Assembly (NCBI RefSeq): GCF_900215245.1
Contig: NZ_LT907842.1
Location: forward strand, 3,906,001 to 3,970,000
DNA from: Pseudomonas fluorescens
GTDB taxonomy: Bacteria; Pseudomonadota; Gammaproteobacteria; Pseudomonadales; Pseudomonadaceae
DNA: 64,000 nt
Direction of reading: 5' to 3'
The notes below the pieces were generated by a model. That model was not told the DNA's origin. It saw only the letters and a program-made list of their open reading frames with translations, and made no database searches. The position numbers were made by a program, and so were the translations under genes. This document shows, piece by piece, positions 48,173 to 55,361 of this stretch; position 1 is the stretch's first letter; every line of letters starts with the position of its first letter.

Positions 48173-48235
48173 TCAGCAAATCAGTTGTGCCAGTGCCAGC
48201 AGGCACCAGCAGTAGGCGGGGAGTTGGGCTTTCAT
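48173..48235 (-). CDS. Candidate 20-residue hydrophobic peptide
   Basis: MKAQLPAYCWCLLALAQLIC, with ATGA overlap to the upstream gene (48232-48235). Could be a tiny membrane peptide or simply a coupling frame; low confidence because of its length. Confidence 0.3.
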   Translation of the reverse strand: MKAQLPAYCWCLLALAQLIC

Positions 48236-48870
48236 GGCTGGTACAGCTTGGCGGTGCAGCTCATCGTGTCCGGATAGCGGTCAGGCTTGCCCATGCGGTG
48301 AGCACCGTTCACGACCGGGATACCTGCCTGGCAACCGTCGCACTGATTGCGCTGGCCATCTGCTGGCTTGAGTGCGGCCTGCGTGCGCTCCTTCAGTCGC
48401 TGCAAGCCGCAGTGAGTGCGTCCGAAGTCTTTCAGCCAATCACGCAACAACCCCTCAAGCGCATCCGCCCGTTTGCGCAGTTGCAAGCACTCGGAATTCT
48501 TATTGAGGTAGTAGCCGCCCGCACGATCAAGTTCCTCATCCGCTGCGGTCAGCAGGGCTTGCAGGGCGTCGACACGTTTGCGCAGGTCAATCGCGTTTTG
48601 TGCGTAGGCCTCTTTGTCGCTGTTGACGCTTGCCAGATCTTCGTGCAATGCCGCAGTGCTGTATGCGTCCGCTTCGTTGCCAGAAAAGCTGAGTACCCGC
48701 TGAGCTTCGTCCAGTTCTTCCCGCAACGCAGCCTCACGCCCCAGCGCCGCGTCACGCTCGGCGGTTACCCGGTCTAAGGCCCAAGCCTGAACCACTTCTG
48801 TGTCATCGTGGTGCCAGCCTTCCTGAACAAGCATGCGTGACTCAACCCAATACCGTTTCACTTCACTCAT
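48232..48870 (-). CDS. Hypothetical coiled-coil phage protein, 212 residues
   Basis: A long helical protein: AERDAALGREAALREELDEAQ and later heptads (about 35-150) suggest a coiled coil, and the C-terminal part has CDGCQAGIPV and TMSCTAK cysteines that may bind zinc. It starts MSEVKRYWVESRMLVQ. Similar unannotated proteins are common in Pseudomonas phage early operons. Confidence 0.65.
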   Translation of the reverse strand: MSEVKRYWVESRMLVQEGWHHDDTEVVQAWALDRVTAERDAALGREAALREELDEAQRVLSFSGNEADAYSTAALHEDLASVNSDKEAYAQNAIDLRKRVDALQALLTAADEELDRAGGYYLNKNSECLQLRKRADALEGLLRDWLKDFGRTHCGLQRLKERTQAALKPADGQRNQCDGCQAGIPVVNGAHRMGKPDRYPDTMSCTAKLYQP

Positions 48871-49082
48871 GACCCACCTCCAAATAATCAGAAATCACAA
48901 CCGCCTGCCTCTGTAGGCAACCGGCATAAACACAAAATTGCCTCGGCCATCTTGAATGGCCGTTCACTCAGCATTGGTCAGTCGAGCCATTAGCTCGCTG
49001 AATCGGTATTGGCGGATCATGGGGTTCTCCAGGCGCCTTATTCGTCGTGGCAGATGCGCAGCGATTCGCGGGCGTAGGCGAG
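48871..49082 (-). other. Gap with an 18-codon ORF and a possible gene tail
   Basis: ATG 49020 with a good GGAG site opens an 18-residue frame (MIRQYRFSELMARLTNAE, 49020-48964). Directly after the HNH gene's TAG, in the same frame, 49082-49038 reads LAYARESLRICHDE and then TAA, which looks like the end of a lost protein. No other gene is evident. Confidence 0.35.
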
Positions 49083-49604
49083 CTATCTCTTTCCGTGATT
49101 TTCGTGGAAGCCGTACTTCTTCTCAGCTGCAAGCCTTGCCTGCTTTGCAAAGAATTTCAGTCCGTAGCTGCCGATGCGGATTAGCTTTCCGCCGGATCGG
49201 ATAGATGCAACCCACTCACTAGTACTTCTGTCGTAGTGAACGCCAGATGCGCCGCTTCTGTTGTTAGAAAATATTTTTTTATTGCGGGAATTTTCTGCTG
49301 AAGAAACTCTTCGTAGGTTCGACCATGCGTTGTTTGTGCGGCATCCATCTATATGGTCTATTTCAGATGCAGGGTGGTCCCCATCCATGTATAGAAACGC
49401 AAGGCGGTGGAGCAAGTAACGCTTACTTAAAAGCCAGACCTCGAGGTAGCCATTGGTGTTAGTTCGTCCTGCGATGTCTCCTACAGCTGAGCGCGGAGGT
49501 GGGATTAACCAATTAAATATCCCGGTATCAGGGTCGTATTCCAGTCGTTCCTTCAGGATATCCTGGCCCACAAGATCAATTGATTCTCGAAATTTTCCGC
49601 TCAT
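49083..49604 (-). CDS. HNH homing-type endonuclease
   Basis: A 173-residue protein. The N-terminal NUMOD4-like part (LEYDPDTGIFNWLIPP, GYLEVWLLSKRYLLHRLAFL) leads to the HNH core SEIDHIDGCRTNNAWSNLR, and an AP2-like DNA-binding part follows (SGASGVHYDRSTSEWVASI, then GSYGLKFFAKQARLA). This is the usual layout of free-standing phage homing endonucleases. Its DNA is clearly more AT-rich than its neighbours (e.g. around 49260-49300), a sign of recent transfer. It overlaps the start-side neighbour by 29 bp. Confidence 0.88.
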   Translation of the reverse strand: MSGKFRESIDLVGQDILKERLEYDPDTGIFNWLIPPPRSAVGDIAGRTNTNGYLEVWLLSKRYLLHRLAFLYMDGDHPASEIDHIDGCRTNNAWSNLRRVSSAENSRNKKIFSNNRSGASGVHYDRSTSEWVASIRSGGKLIRIGSYGLKFFAKQARLAAEKKYGFHENHGKR

Positions 49605-49944
49605 TGCGATCCTCCAGCTGTTCTGGGTCGATAATTTCGTCGCCGCCGTCTTTTCGAATCATCAGCAGGCTTTGCATCCGGAAATCTCGCAACACAGATT
49701 TGCTCAAGCAGGTTTCGTGTCGCGGCGGCGCGAGGAACTTCGCTGATCCCGCTGGGCCAAGGCCATGCAGATGGTGAATCATCAGCGTCATTGCCTCTCC
49801 CTGTTCCTCGATGCCGTGCCAGGCCATCAGGTCAGCCAAGGCTTGGCGGGTGCCGGCCATGGTGTGAAGTCGCAACTCTTCCTCGCCGCGAGTCTTTCGC
49901 CTCGCCGCAGTCTTTGCAGATCGTTCTTTCGGTTGGGCTGCCAT
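49576..49944 (-). CDS. Phage protein with RHH-like region, 122 residues
   Basis: A basic N-terminus (MAAQPKERSAKTAARRKTRG) followed by EEELRLHTMAGTRQALADLMAW, resembling a ribbon-helix-helix or other small DNA-binding fold. Lies 2 bp after the next upstream gene. Role unknown, perhaps a regulator. Confidence 0.5.
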   Translation of the reverse strand: MAAQPKERSAKTAARRKTRGEEELRLHTMAGTRQALADLMAWHGIEEQGEAMTLMIHHLHGLGPAGSAKFLAPPRHETCLSKSVLRDFRMQSLLMIRKDGGDEIIDPEQLEDRNERKISRIN

Positions 49945-49946
49945 GA

Positions 49947-50327
49947 TCAGGCCTGCTTGGGTGATTTCGCGAAGAAGGCAGGCGCTGGGCCTTTGGTGCG
50001 ATTGTCGATATTGATGTCATTAATCTCGGCGATCTCTCGAAGCTCGGCACGGGTGATACTCAGGGCAGAACAAATCTCTGCCTGGTGGGCGCCTAAATCA
50101 GCCAGCGCCTGGACCTGAGTGACCAATGAGGCCCTGGCTTTTCGTCGAGACTCCATCGTCTTGGCGGTGCAGGTTGAGAACTCGAAGCCATGCTCTGCCG
50201 CGATCCGATTAATTGAGCGTGTTGACCTTCCGAGAGCCTTTGAGGCGGCAAGAATTCCGGCATCGACGTACTGGGGTAGGGCTGCTGCTACTTCCGGCTC
50301 AGCAGCCTTGTGGGCGTCCCATCTCAT
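49947..50327 (-). CDS. Phage protein with helix-turn-helix features, 126 residues
   Basis: Two helical segments look like DNA-binding helix-turn-helix units: AASKALGRSTRSINRIAAEHG (about 28-48) and HQAEICSALSITRAELREIAE (about 80-100). Basic C-terminal tail. Six bp after the exonuclease gene start-side neighbour. Function unknown. Confidence 0.55.
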   Translation of the reverse strand: MRWDAHKAAEPEVAAALPQYVDAGILAASKALGRSTRSINRIAAEHGFEFSTCTAKTMESRRKARASLVTQVQALADLGAHQAEICSALSITRAELREIAEINDINIDNRTKGPAPAFFAKSPKQA

Positions 50328-50332
50328 GATCG

Positions 50333-50956
50333 CTACCTCGGGATGCTTTTCAGTGTTGTCTGGACCAGTTCAAGGAACTTGGCGCGGCGCTCGGCCAGCC
50401 TTTTCAGTTCTTCCTTGAAATCGTCACGGTCCGATCGGTACACAATTAGCTGGCTTGCGTCGGGGAATTCAGAACAGAAGCTGATGAAATCAACCCAGTC
50501 GCAATCTGCGCAGTCGAGATGACCGACTAACTGCCAGCGGTAAGCCGGGTCGAACGATCCGCGCTTGAGGGTTGCGTAGTGAACTGCCGCGGTGACGGAC
50601 TTGATTTCGATCAGGCCTTTGTTGCCAACTCGCCCGTCAGGCGAATCTCCGTAATCGCCGCAGTCAAAGAAGCCGCCGTTTGTGACAGTGACGAACTCAG
50701 CGTCTTCGTAGAGCATGCGGGCAACTGGTTCCTGCTCATGACCACGCTCCATGTGGTCCGTCGAAAAGCTGAACTCCGCCTTTCGGCCGGTTGCAAGTTC
50801 CAGCGCCAGTTGCAGGGCGTACTTCTTGGCAGGCTCGCCAAATGCAGCGCCATCGTTCGCCATGATGCAGCCAAAGTTGGATGCGGTTGCCTTGCCGAGT
50901 CTTAACGCTTGCCACGCTTCGGTGTTTTGAGGAACGTCATGCCACACGCGATTCAT
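50333..50956 (-). CDS. YqaJ-family phage exonuclease
   Basis: A 207-residue nuclease of the lambda-exonuclease/YqaJ group that resects DNA ends for phage recombination. Motifs: QNTEAWQALRLGKATASNFG at the start (WxxxRxGxxTAS pattern), MERGHEQEPVARMLYE (catalytic glutamate), GDSPDGRVGNKGLIEIKSVTA with the D...ExK active site, and WQLVGHLDCADCDW. It overlaps the next gene upstream (50937) by 20 bp, so the two are co-translated. Confidence 0.88.
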   Translation of the reverse strand: MNRVWHDVPQNTEAWQALRLGKATASNFGCIMANDGAAFGEPAKKYALQLALELATGRKAEFSFSTDHMERGHEQEPVARMLYEDAEFVTVTNGGFFDCGDYGDSPDGRVGNKGLIEIKSVTAAVHYATLKRGSFDPAYRWQLVGHLDCADCDWVDFISFCSEFPDASQLIVYRSDRDDFKEELKRLAERRAKFLELVQTTLKSIPR

Positions 50957-51458
50957 TGGCGCATTCCTCCTTCAACTGGGCCTGATGCTCTTCGCTCATA
51001 GAAATCCTGGCCAAAACTCCATCTAGGTTGCCGTCGCGCTTATATGCGTTCTTGGCATTCGTCCAGTTACGGGCGTTGTCCGGCGTCAGCCAAGCAATGA
51101 CTGGAGCCTTTTGACTGATACGAAGCCCCTCCAGCGTCTCCTTGCCGAACTTCACGTTCGTGTCGACGTAGACGGTCACCTTGAAGCCTGCCCAGTCCTC
51201 AATGAACGGTGAGCCCGTCAGAGAGCGCAGGGTTTTGCTGTTGGTGGCGTTCAAGATCATCGGCTTGAGCTTCTCACCTGGGCGCAGCTCGCGCTCCACG
51301 AAGTGCGCGGTGTTGAACACGTCTTTCGTTTTCTTGGTCTTGTCTGGCTCAAGCGAGACGCGGGCAATGGTCAGGATCGTCGGCTCGACGATATCGGCGC
51401 TGCTCAAGTAGGGCGAGTCGAACGCCTTACGGAAGTGGGTTTTCGATTCGTTGGACAC
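50937..51458 (-). CDS. Conserved phage protein paired with the exonuclease
   Basis: A 173-residue protein starting from GTG 51458 (MSNESKTHFRKAFDSPYLSS), preceded by GGAG; a GTG at 51476 is the alternative. Contains PMILNATNSKTLRSLTGSP and FKVTVYVDTNVKFGKETLEG, a beta-rich middle, and a charged C-terminus. Its coupling to the exonuclease suggests it is the annealing or ssDNA-binding partner of a two-gene recombination system, but it does not look like RecT, Erf or Bet by eye. Confidence 0.6.
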   Translation of the reverse strand: MSNESKTHFRKAFDSPYLSSADIVEPTILTIARVSLEPDKTKKTKDVFNTAHFVERELRPGEKLKPMILNATNSKTLRSLTGSPFIEDWAGFKVTVYVDTNVKFGKETLEGLRISQKAPVIAWLTPDNARNWTNAKNAYKRDGNLDGVLARISMSEEHQAQLKEECANESRVA

Positions 51459-51523
51459 GATTGTTCTCCGCGCCACCGGAGAGGGGCGCTGTGAAGGGGG
51501 TTATTGGGTGGCTTTGGAGGTTT

Positions 51524-51772
51524 TTAGAATGGACAAACGTCATCAGGAAGATTTGGCAATGGCTGCCAATGGGTTGGAGCTGATGCGATTCGACCGTGCA
51601 TGTCCTCCCAGCGCGGCTCGCGGCCCTTCTCTGTCTTGTTGTACATCTGTCGGGCGTAATACATTGGCCTTACTTGATTGCGAACCACTGCAATCACGCA
51701 CTGCTGGCAGTTGTAATCTGGCAGGCCTTCAAGGTTTGGTAGGCGATCTTCGACTTTGATCCATTCGGTCAT
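51524..51772 (-). CDS. DUF551 protein
   Basis: An 82-residue protein with the DUF551 frame: WIKVEDRLPNLEG at the start and THWQPLPNLP at the end. These small phage proteins have no known role. A second DUF551 gene lies at 53243-53485. The 65-bp gap before it shows no feature. Confidence 0.85.
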   Translation of the reverse strand: MTEWIKVEDRLPNLEGLPDYNCQQCVIAVVRNQVRPMYYARQMYNKTEKGREPRWEDMHGRIASAPTHWQPLPNLPDDVCPF

Positions 51773-51782
51773 TGCGGCTTAC

Positions 51783-51899
51783 CTATTGAGTGATTCGATC
51801 CGCGAGCGCGCCGAGCACCATCACGAAAGTAAAGAATGCGAGTGCTATGGCAGACCCGCGCCAGAAGCAGTAGCGCTTGGCTCTTTGGTAGGAGGTCAT
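51783..51899 (-). CDS. Small single-helix membrane protein, 38 residues
   Basis: MTSYQRAKRYCFWRGSAIAL..., ending GALADRITQ. One transmembrane helix after a basic N-terminus (topology: N-terminus inside). ATGA overlap with the upstream gene at 51896-51899 and a GGAGG site support it. Confidence 0.55.
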   Translation of the reverse strand: MTSYQRAKRYCFWRGSAIALAFFTFVMVLGALADRITQ

Positions 51900-52360
51900 T
51901 CGGAAACCTGCTTGCGGTAGCCTGCGTCATACAGAACTTCTGCCTCGCAGCGCCGGGAGCCGCCGATGTGTCCGATCATTTCCTTTATGGCAGCCCGACG
52001 CTCTTCCGCCGCGATCTGCTCGGGAGTACGGATGGGACGGAATTTGAGATCGCCTAATGGGCGAGACCACTCGTGCCCCTCTCTATCCCTAAAGAAAGCC
52101 TTCTTGCTTCCGGCGCAAAGAAATTCAATTCTCTGCCAGTCAACATCTACATAGTCGGTTCGGCGCATCTCACAAACCGTCCCAACAGGCGGTAGGCCTT
52201 CGCCGGTCCAGGCAGGCGGCCCGGCGCGCACCCAGTCATCATGTTCATGGATGGCAAAGTAAGCAGCCTCGATGCCATCACCGAGCGAGCCATTGCCATT
52301 CAGGAAGGTGGCTGCATACGCATCGCAGCCAGCTTGCAAAATCTTTTCAGGGATACTCAT
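51896..52360 (-). CDS. Hypothetical phage protein, 154 residues
   Basis: Starts MSIPEKILQAGCDAYAATFLNG at ATG 52360 (site AAGGTGAG). The middle (GEGLPPVGTVCEMRRTDYVDVDWQ) resembles a small beta domain found in many phage proteins of unknown role; the end is IKEMIGHIGGSRRCEAEVLYD. The longer frame to 52414 lacks support. Confidence 0.65.
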   Translation of the reverse strand: MSIPEKILQAGCDAYAATFLNGNGSLGDGIEAAYFAIHEHDDWVRAGPPAWTGEGLPPVGTVCEMRRTDYVDVDWQRIEFLCAGSKKAFFRDREGHEWSRPLGDLKFRPIRTPEQIAAEERRAAIKEMIGHIGGSRRCEAEVLYDAGYRKQVSE

Positions 52361-52494
52361 ACGCTCACCTTGCAAGTCCAGCGGCCCGCACACTTGCAAG
52401 GCTGCTCGATCCATTTAACGTCTACCAGAAACAAGAAGCCCTGATTTCTCAGGGCCTCGGCGATTCCTTCAAATGATCCGGCGATGATGGTCAT
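52357..52494 (-). CDS. Small phage protein, 45 residues
   Basis: MTIIAGSFEGIAEALRNQGF... ending CKCAGRWTCKVSV. Overlaps both neighbours by ATGA. Four cysteines near the C-terminus could bind a metal. Function unknown. Confidence 0.6.
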   Translation of the reverse strand: MTIIAGSFEGIAEALRNQGFLFLVDVKWIEQPCKCAGRWTCKVSV

Positions 52495-52730
52495 GCCTCA
52501 TCCTCCTGCTCGTCAGTGCTGAACTTGTACTGGCAGTAGGTCACCACGGTGAACTCTAGGCTGCAATTCGGGCACTCAACATCGTGGTGGTCATCGTCCG
52601 AATACAAGCTCCATGCTTCATTCTTTTGAATGATGAAATCCTCGCCACAGTGCGGGCACTTGGGGTCGGAGTTGAAACTAAACTCATGGCTGCGCCCATT
52701 TTTCAAGGCATGTAGTCTGGCAGTAGTCAC
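52491..52730 (-). CDS. Zinc-ribbon phage protein, 79 residues
   Basis: Two CxxC pairs, CPHCGEDF (about 24) and CPNCSLEF (about 53), make a likely zinc ribbon. Start MTTARLHALKNGRSHEF; acidic tail EQEDEA. ATGA overlaps at both ends. Possibly binds nucleic acid; function unknown. Confidence 0.7.
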   Translation of the reverse strand: MTTARLHALKNGRSHEFSFNSDPKCPHCGEDFIIQKNEAWSLYSDDDHHDVECPNCSLEFTVVTYCQYKFSTDEQEDEA

Positions 52731-52951
52731 AGCGCCTCTCCTTGCCGGCGCTCGTAGATACGGTGCAGGCGCTCGGTGTAGTGGACATCCTCAGCCGCGT
52801 CGATCACGCCAAGGGTGCGGAAGATCAGGATTGCAGTGTTGGCCGAGGCCTTGACGGCTATAGGGCTGCAATCTGGATCGATGACGTTGGCGATGTAGCT
52901 CTCAAGCATGCCGACGGCCAGATCGTGCTGTGATGGCGGTGAATAGCTCAT
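52727..52951 (-). CDS. Hypothetical phage protein, 74 residues
   Basis: MSYSPPSQHDLAVGMLESYI..., mostly helical, ending RIYERRQGEAL. ATGA overlaps at both ends. No family recognised. Confidence 0.6.
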   Translation of the reverse strand: MSYSPPSQHDLAVGMLESYIANVIDPDCSPIAVKASANTAILIFRTLGVIDAAEDVHYTERLHRIYERRQGEAL

Positions 52952-53223
52952 GCTGCCAACCTCCCATAGCGGCGCTTGCGGGCGTCAATCTCATGCCACA
53001 GCGCCTTTTCGATCATCGGGACGTATTCCTTGCTCTCGGCAATCACAGCCAGCTCCATCTGGCACACGTCCATTGGAATGCCGTCACCGTCGTACATGGT
53101 CCCGGATAGCACATCGAACGTCAGTTCCCGGCTGCCATTCCTGTACTCGGTTGGCAGAGCTTCCTCGCAATACGTCACCTCCACCTGGAGGACGTACCCT
53201 TCAACTATTACTTCGTAAGTCAT
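52948..53223 (-). CDS. Hypothetical phage protein, 91 residues
   Basis: ATG 53223 opens MTYEVIVEGYVLQVEVTYCEE, a beta-rich N-terminus, and ends DARKRRYGRLAA with a basic tail. An upstream extension to 53304 overlaps the DUF551 gene and is rejected. Function unknown. Confidence 0.6.
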   Translation of the reverse strand: MTYEVIVEGYVLQVEVTYCEEALPTEYRNGSRELTFDVLSGTMYDGDGIPMDVCQMELAVIAESKEYVPMIEKALWHEIDARKRRYGRLAA

Positions 53224-53242
53224 GGTCGCCTCCAGGCTGAAG

Positions 53243-53485
53243 TTATTCGGTGGGCGGTTGCGGAAGTGGCTGCCAGTGGGTTGGCTCATATTCGTCACTG
53301 GCATCGCTTTCGTTGGCGTCCCACTCGCCGATAGCGTTGAAATAGAACCCGTAACAGGCCGCCCACATCCAGCCGTCAGTGCTGGAGCCTCGTTCTCCGA
53401 CGACCATGATGTTCTCGGGCATTCGCAGCCAAACAGGCGTGTCCAGCTCGGGCAGCTTGTCGCTGACCTTGATCCAATCGCTCAT
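53243..53485 (-). CDS. DUF551 protein
   Basis: An 80-residue protein with WIKVSDKLPELDTPVWLRM at the start and EPTHWQPLPQPPTE at the end, the DUF551 pattern. Distinct enough from the copy at 51524 not to be a recent duplicate. Confidence 0.85.
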   Translation of the reverse strand: MSDWIKVSDKLPELDTPVWLRMPENIMVVGERGSSTDGWMWAACYGFYFNAIGEWDANESDASDEYEPTHWQPLPQPPTE

Positions 53486-53506
53486 GGCGACCTCCAGTTT
53501 TTGGGG

Positions 53507-53719
53507 TTAGGCGGAACGGGCCGAGATTTCTAAAATCTGCTCAGCCCATTCGGTGCAGAAATCTTCAAAGTCGCTGCTATCAAGCCACTGCGAGTGGACT
53601 TGGTCGCAGTCACCGCTGGGTGATGTTCGCTGTAGCCAATCTTCAAACGCCCGTTGTTCTGCGTTATCGACGGCAGAAGACAGCGCCGTCAGAGGATCTG
53701 GAGCGATCTTCGATTCCAT
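53507..53719 (-). CDS. Hypothetical phage protein, 70 residues
   Basis: ATG 53719 opens MESKIAPDPLTALSSAVDNA and ends WAEQILEISARSA. Acidic and helical. The longer frame to 53827 overlaps the HNH gene. Function unknown. Confidence 0.5.
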   Translation of the reverse strand: MESKIAPDPLTALSSAVDNAEQRAFEDWLQRTSPSGDCDQVHSQWLDSSDFEDFCTEWAEQILEISARSA

Positions 53720-53759
53720 GACTCTCTCCATTCGTTGGTTCGCCCGGTTAGGCGGTGGC

Positions 53760-54293
53760 TCAACGTCCGTGATTTGGGTGGAACCCATGGCGAAGCTCTG
53801 CCGACTTTCGGGCAGCCACCGCGTCAATTAGGGTTTTGTGATAGCCGAGGTAGATATGCTTCCTATCGACGACTATGTGGGCTTGGAATCTTTGGTCGCA
53901 GTGGACGAAAAAGACACCGTGAATCCCGCTGGTGTTGCGGTGCGAAAGCCGCATGTTCTTGTTGTTTTCGGCAGCTGTTACGGCGCGCAGGTTGGCGGCA
54001 CGGTTGTCCCGGCGATCACCATTTATGTGATCTATCTGCATGCCATCCGGGATAGACCCGTGATGCAACTCCCAAACTAGCCGGTTGGTGCGAAACTGAT
54101 CTCCGCCCACCCGTATCACTTCGTAGCCGTCTCTGTTCGACGTGCCCGCTCGCTTTCCAGCGTACTTTCTGTTCCAGAGATCAAGCAGTTCGGGGTGGTT
54201 GACTTGATGTGCCTGCCTGGGATTCCAGTACATAGCGCCGTCGGTAGGATCGTAACGGAGCAAAGAAACAACGTAGGTGCTGCTTATTTTCAT
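53760..54293 (-). CDS. HNH homing-type endonuclease
   Basis: A 177-residue relative of the protein at 49083. N-terminal YDPTDGAMYWNPRQA, then FRTNRLVWELHHG, the HNH core MQIDHINGDRRDNRAANLRAV, and a C-terminal AP2-like part (GIHGVFFVHCDQRFQAHIVV, YLGYHKTLIDAVAA). Both proteins end in GF(H)xNHG. It stands just downstream of the terminator at 54323. It may spread at the expense of neighbouring genes. Confidence 0.88.
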   Translation of the reverse strand: MKISSTYVVSLLRYDPTDGAMYWNPRQAHQVNHPELLDLWNRKYAGKRAGTSNRDGYEVIRVGGDQFRTNRLVWELHHGSIPDGMQIDHINGDRRDNRAANLRAVTAAENNKNMRLSHRNTSGIHGVFFVHCDQRFQAHIVVDRKHIYLGYHKTLIDAVAARKSAELRHGFHPNHGR

Positions 54294-54322
54294 TTACGAC
54301 TCCGATCTGGTAAGTCGGCGCG

Positions 54323-54352
54323 TAAAAAAGCCCAGTCGAAACCGGGCTTTTC
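54323..54352 (-). terminator. Leftward terminator (tL1-like)
   Basis: AAAAGCCCGGTTTCGACTGGGCTTTTTT on the minus strand, with A/T tracts both sides. Lies in the leftward early operon between the leader ORFs and the remaining early genes. A phage antiterminator would be needed to pass it efficiently. Confidence 0.85.
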
Positions 54353-54501
54353 CCTCTTTACGTACAAGCCTGCCGGGCGCATGAGGCGTCGGGCAGCTAT
54401 TGGCTAGTCCATGATGATTGCCCTCCGCTATTCGCTCACTGGGAAGGCAGTGGCCACCTATGGAATGGATGCTCGTCTTTCCGAGCTGTCACACCGGCTA
54501 C

Positions 54502-54657
54502 TCAAGGTGTTAGGAGGCAGTTTCCAGGCGTAAAGCACGCTCCCAAACTACAAAAGGACCCGCTTTCGTTGTGGCTTTCGCCGAAATAGTGATGCAGATG
54601 CCCGGTGCTGATCTCCGGGTTGCTGGCGGCTACCCTCCAGCGCGTACAAGGGTTCAC
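54502..54657 (-). CDS. Candidate 51-residue leader ORF
   Basis: GTG 54657 overlaps the stop of the 49-residue frame (GTGA) and opens MNPCTRWRVAASNPEISTGH..., ending TPGNCLLTP. No family recognised. Low confidence. Confidence 0.25.
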   Translation of the reverse strand: MNPCTRWRVAASNPEISTGHLHHYFGESHNESGSFCSLGACFTPGNCLLTP

Positions 54658-54803
54658 TTGTTTCCTTTCGCGCCTAACGCGGGTGTGATCTTGGCTAGCA
54701 AGAGGCCACCCGATCGTTCACGCTGCCCATCAGCCTGGGCACTCATCTGCATCGGAGTGTGATCTGCAAGGGCCGCCTGCCGCCTCACCCAGTCTCTCGG
54801 CAT
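54654..54803 (-). CDS. Candidate 49-residue basic leader protein
   Basis: ATG 54803, after CGGGAG, opens MPRDWVRRQAALADHTPMQM and ends GALGAKGNK-like residues (LAKITPALGAKGNK). Its start codon lies in the loop of a perfect 20-bp inverted repeat. Located between the nut-like site and tL1-like terminator. It could be a small regulator; function unknown. Confidence 0.4.
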   Translation of the reverse strand: MPRDWVRRQAALADHTPMQMSAQADGQRERSGGLLLAKITPALGAKGNK

Positions 54804-54856
54804 CTCCCGGCTACGGGCTTAACGCTTAATGGGGTACAGATCACACTCCGATGCAG
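54747..54856. repeat. Perfect 20-bp inverted repeat
   Basis: CTGCATCGGAGTGTGATCTG (54747-54766) and its exact reverse complement (54837-54856) are separated by 70 bp. In leftward RNA they would form a long stem with the start of the 49-residue ORF in the loop. The rest of 54294-54928 shows only the candidate ORFs and terminator listed. Confidence 0.9.
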
Positions 54857-54928
54857 CCTCTCCCTATACGAGTCTCCCCAAGGAAAGGATCGGGCCAATT
54901 TTCGTCTGGCGGACGTGCAAGGAGAGGG

Positions 54929-55135
54929 TTACAGGGCAGCTGCAGCTACGCGCTTGGCGTTCTTATCGGCGAGACGGCCGCACTGTTTTAGCTGACATTG
55001 CGCAACGCCTAGCCTCAGAATCCGGGAGGTCCCAAACTTGTCGCGAGTGCCGCTGCCGACATAGGAAGTTTCTTTCACATCAACGCCTTCTGATTTCAGC
55101 AGCTGGCGGATGGCTTTGCATTTCTTGGCGTTCAT
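54929..55135 (-). CDS. Basic phage leader protein, 68 residues
   Basis: MNAKKCKAIRQLLKSEGVDV..., about fifteen lysine/arginine against five acidic residues, ending DKNAKRVAAAAL. It is early in the leftward operon between the nut-like site and the terminator, where lambda encodes N. A lysine/arginine-rich N-terminal helix could bind RNA, so it is a candidate antiterminator, but there is no clear sequence match. Confidence 0.55.
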   Translation of the reverse strand: MNAKKCKAIRQLLKSEGVDVKETSYVGSGTRDKFGTSRILRLGVAQCQLKQCGRLADKNAKRVAAAAL

Positions 55136-55241
55136 GCTGTTACTCCGGATGGGAATGGGCTTCCAAATACCTCCAGGGGGTCTAGAGGCATTTGTGAAAC
55201 CAGATGGCTACCTGAATCAGCAGGGAGCCATCTGTACCCGG

Positions 55242-55319
55242 TCACTCTGCTGGAGTCAGGCCGGGGTGGTTCGTAAGCACTGGTGATGCAGGGGGCGGCG
55301 TTGCGCCGTGTGTACTCAT
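55242..55319 (-). CDS. Candidate 25-residue ORF
   Basis: MSTHGATPPPASPVLTNHPG..., ending LTPAE, proline-rich. A hairpin (GATGGCT...AGCCATC, 55203-55232) follows. Within the 226-bp gap 55136-55361. Low confidence. Confidence 0.2.
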   Translation of the reverse strand: MSTHGATPPPASPVLTNHPGLTPAE

Positions 55320-55361
55320 CCGCATCCCGCTGCGCACTCTGTGAATGCGCAGGAGGATGCT

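Noticed and set aside
54759..54995. Plus-strand frames across the phage leader
   Set aside because: Opposite to the leftward leader genes, no ribosome sites, and composition unlike coding sequence.
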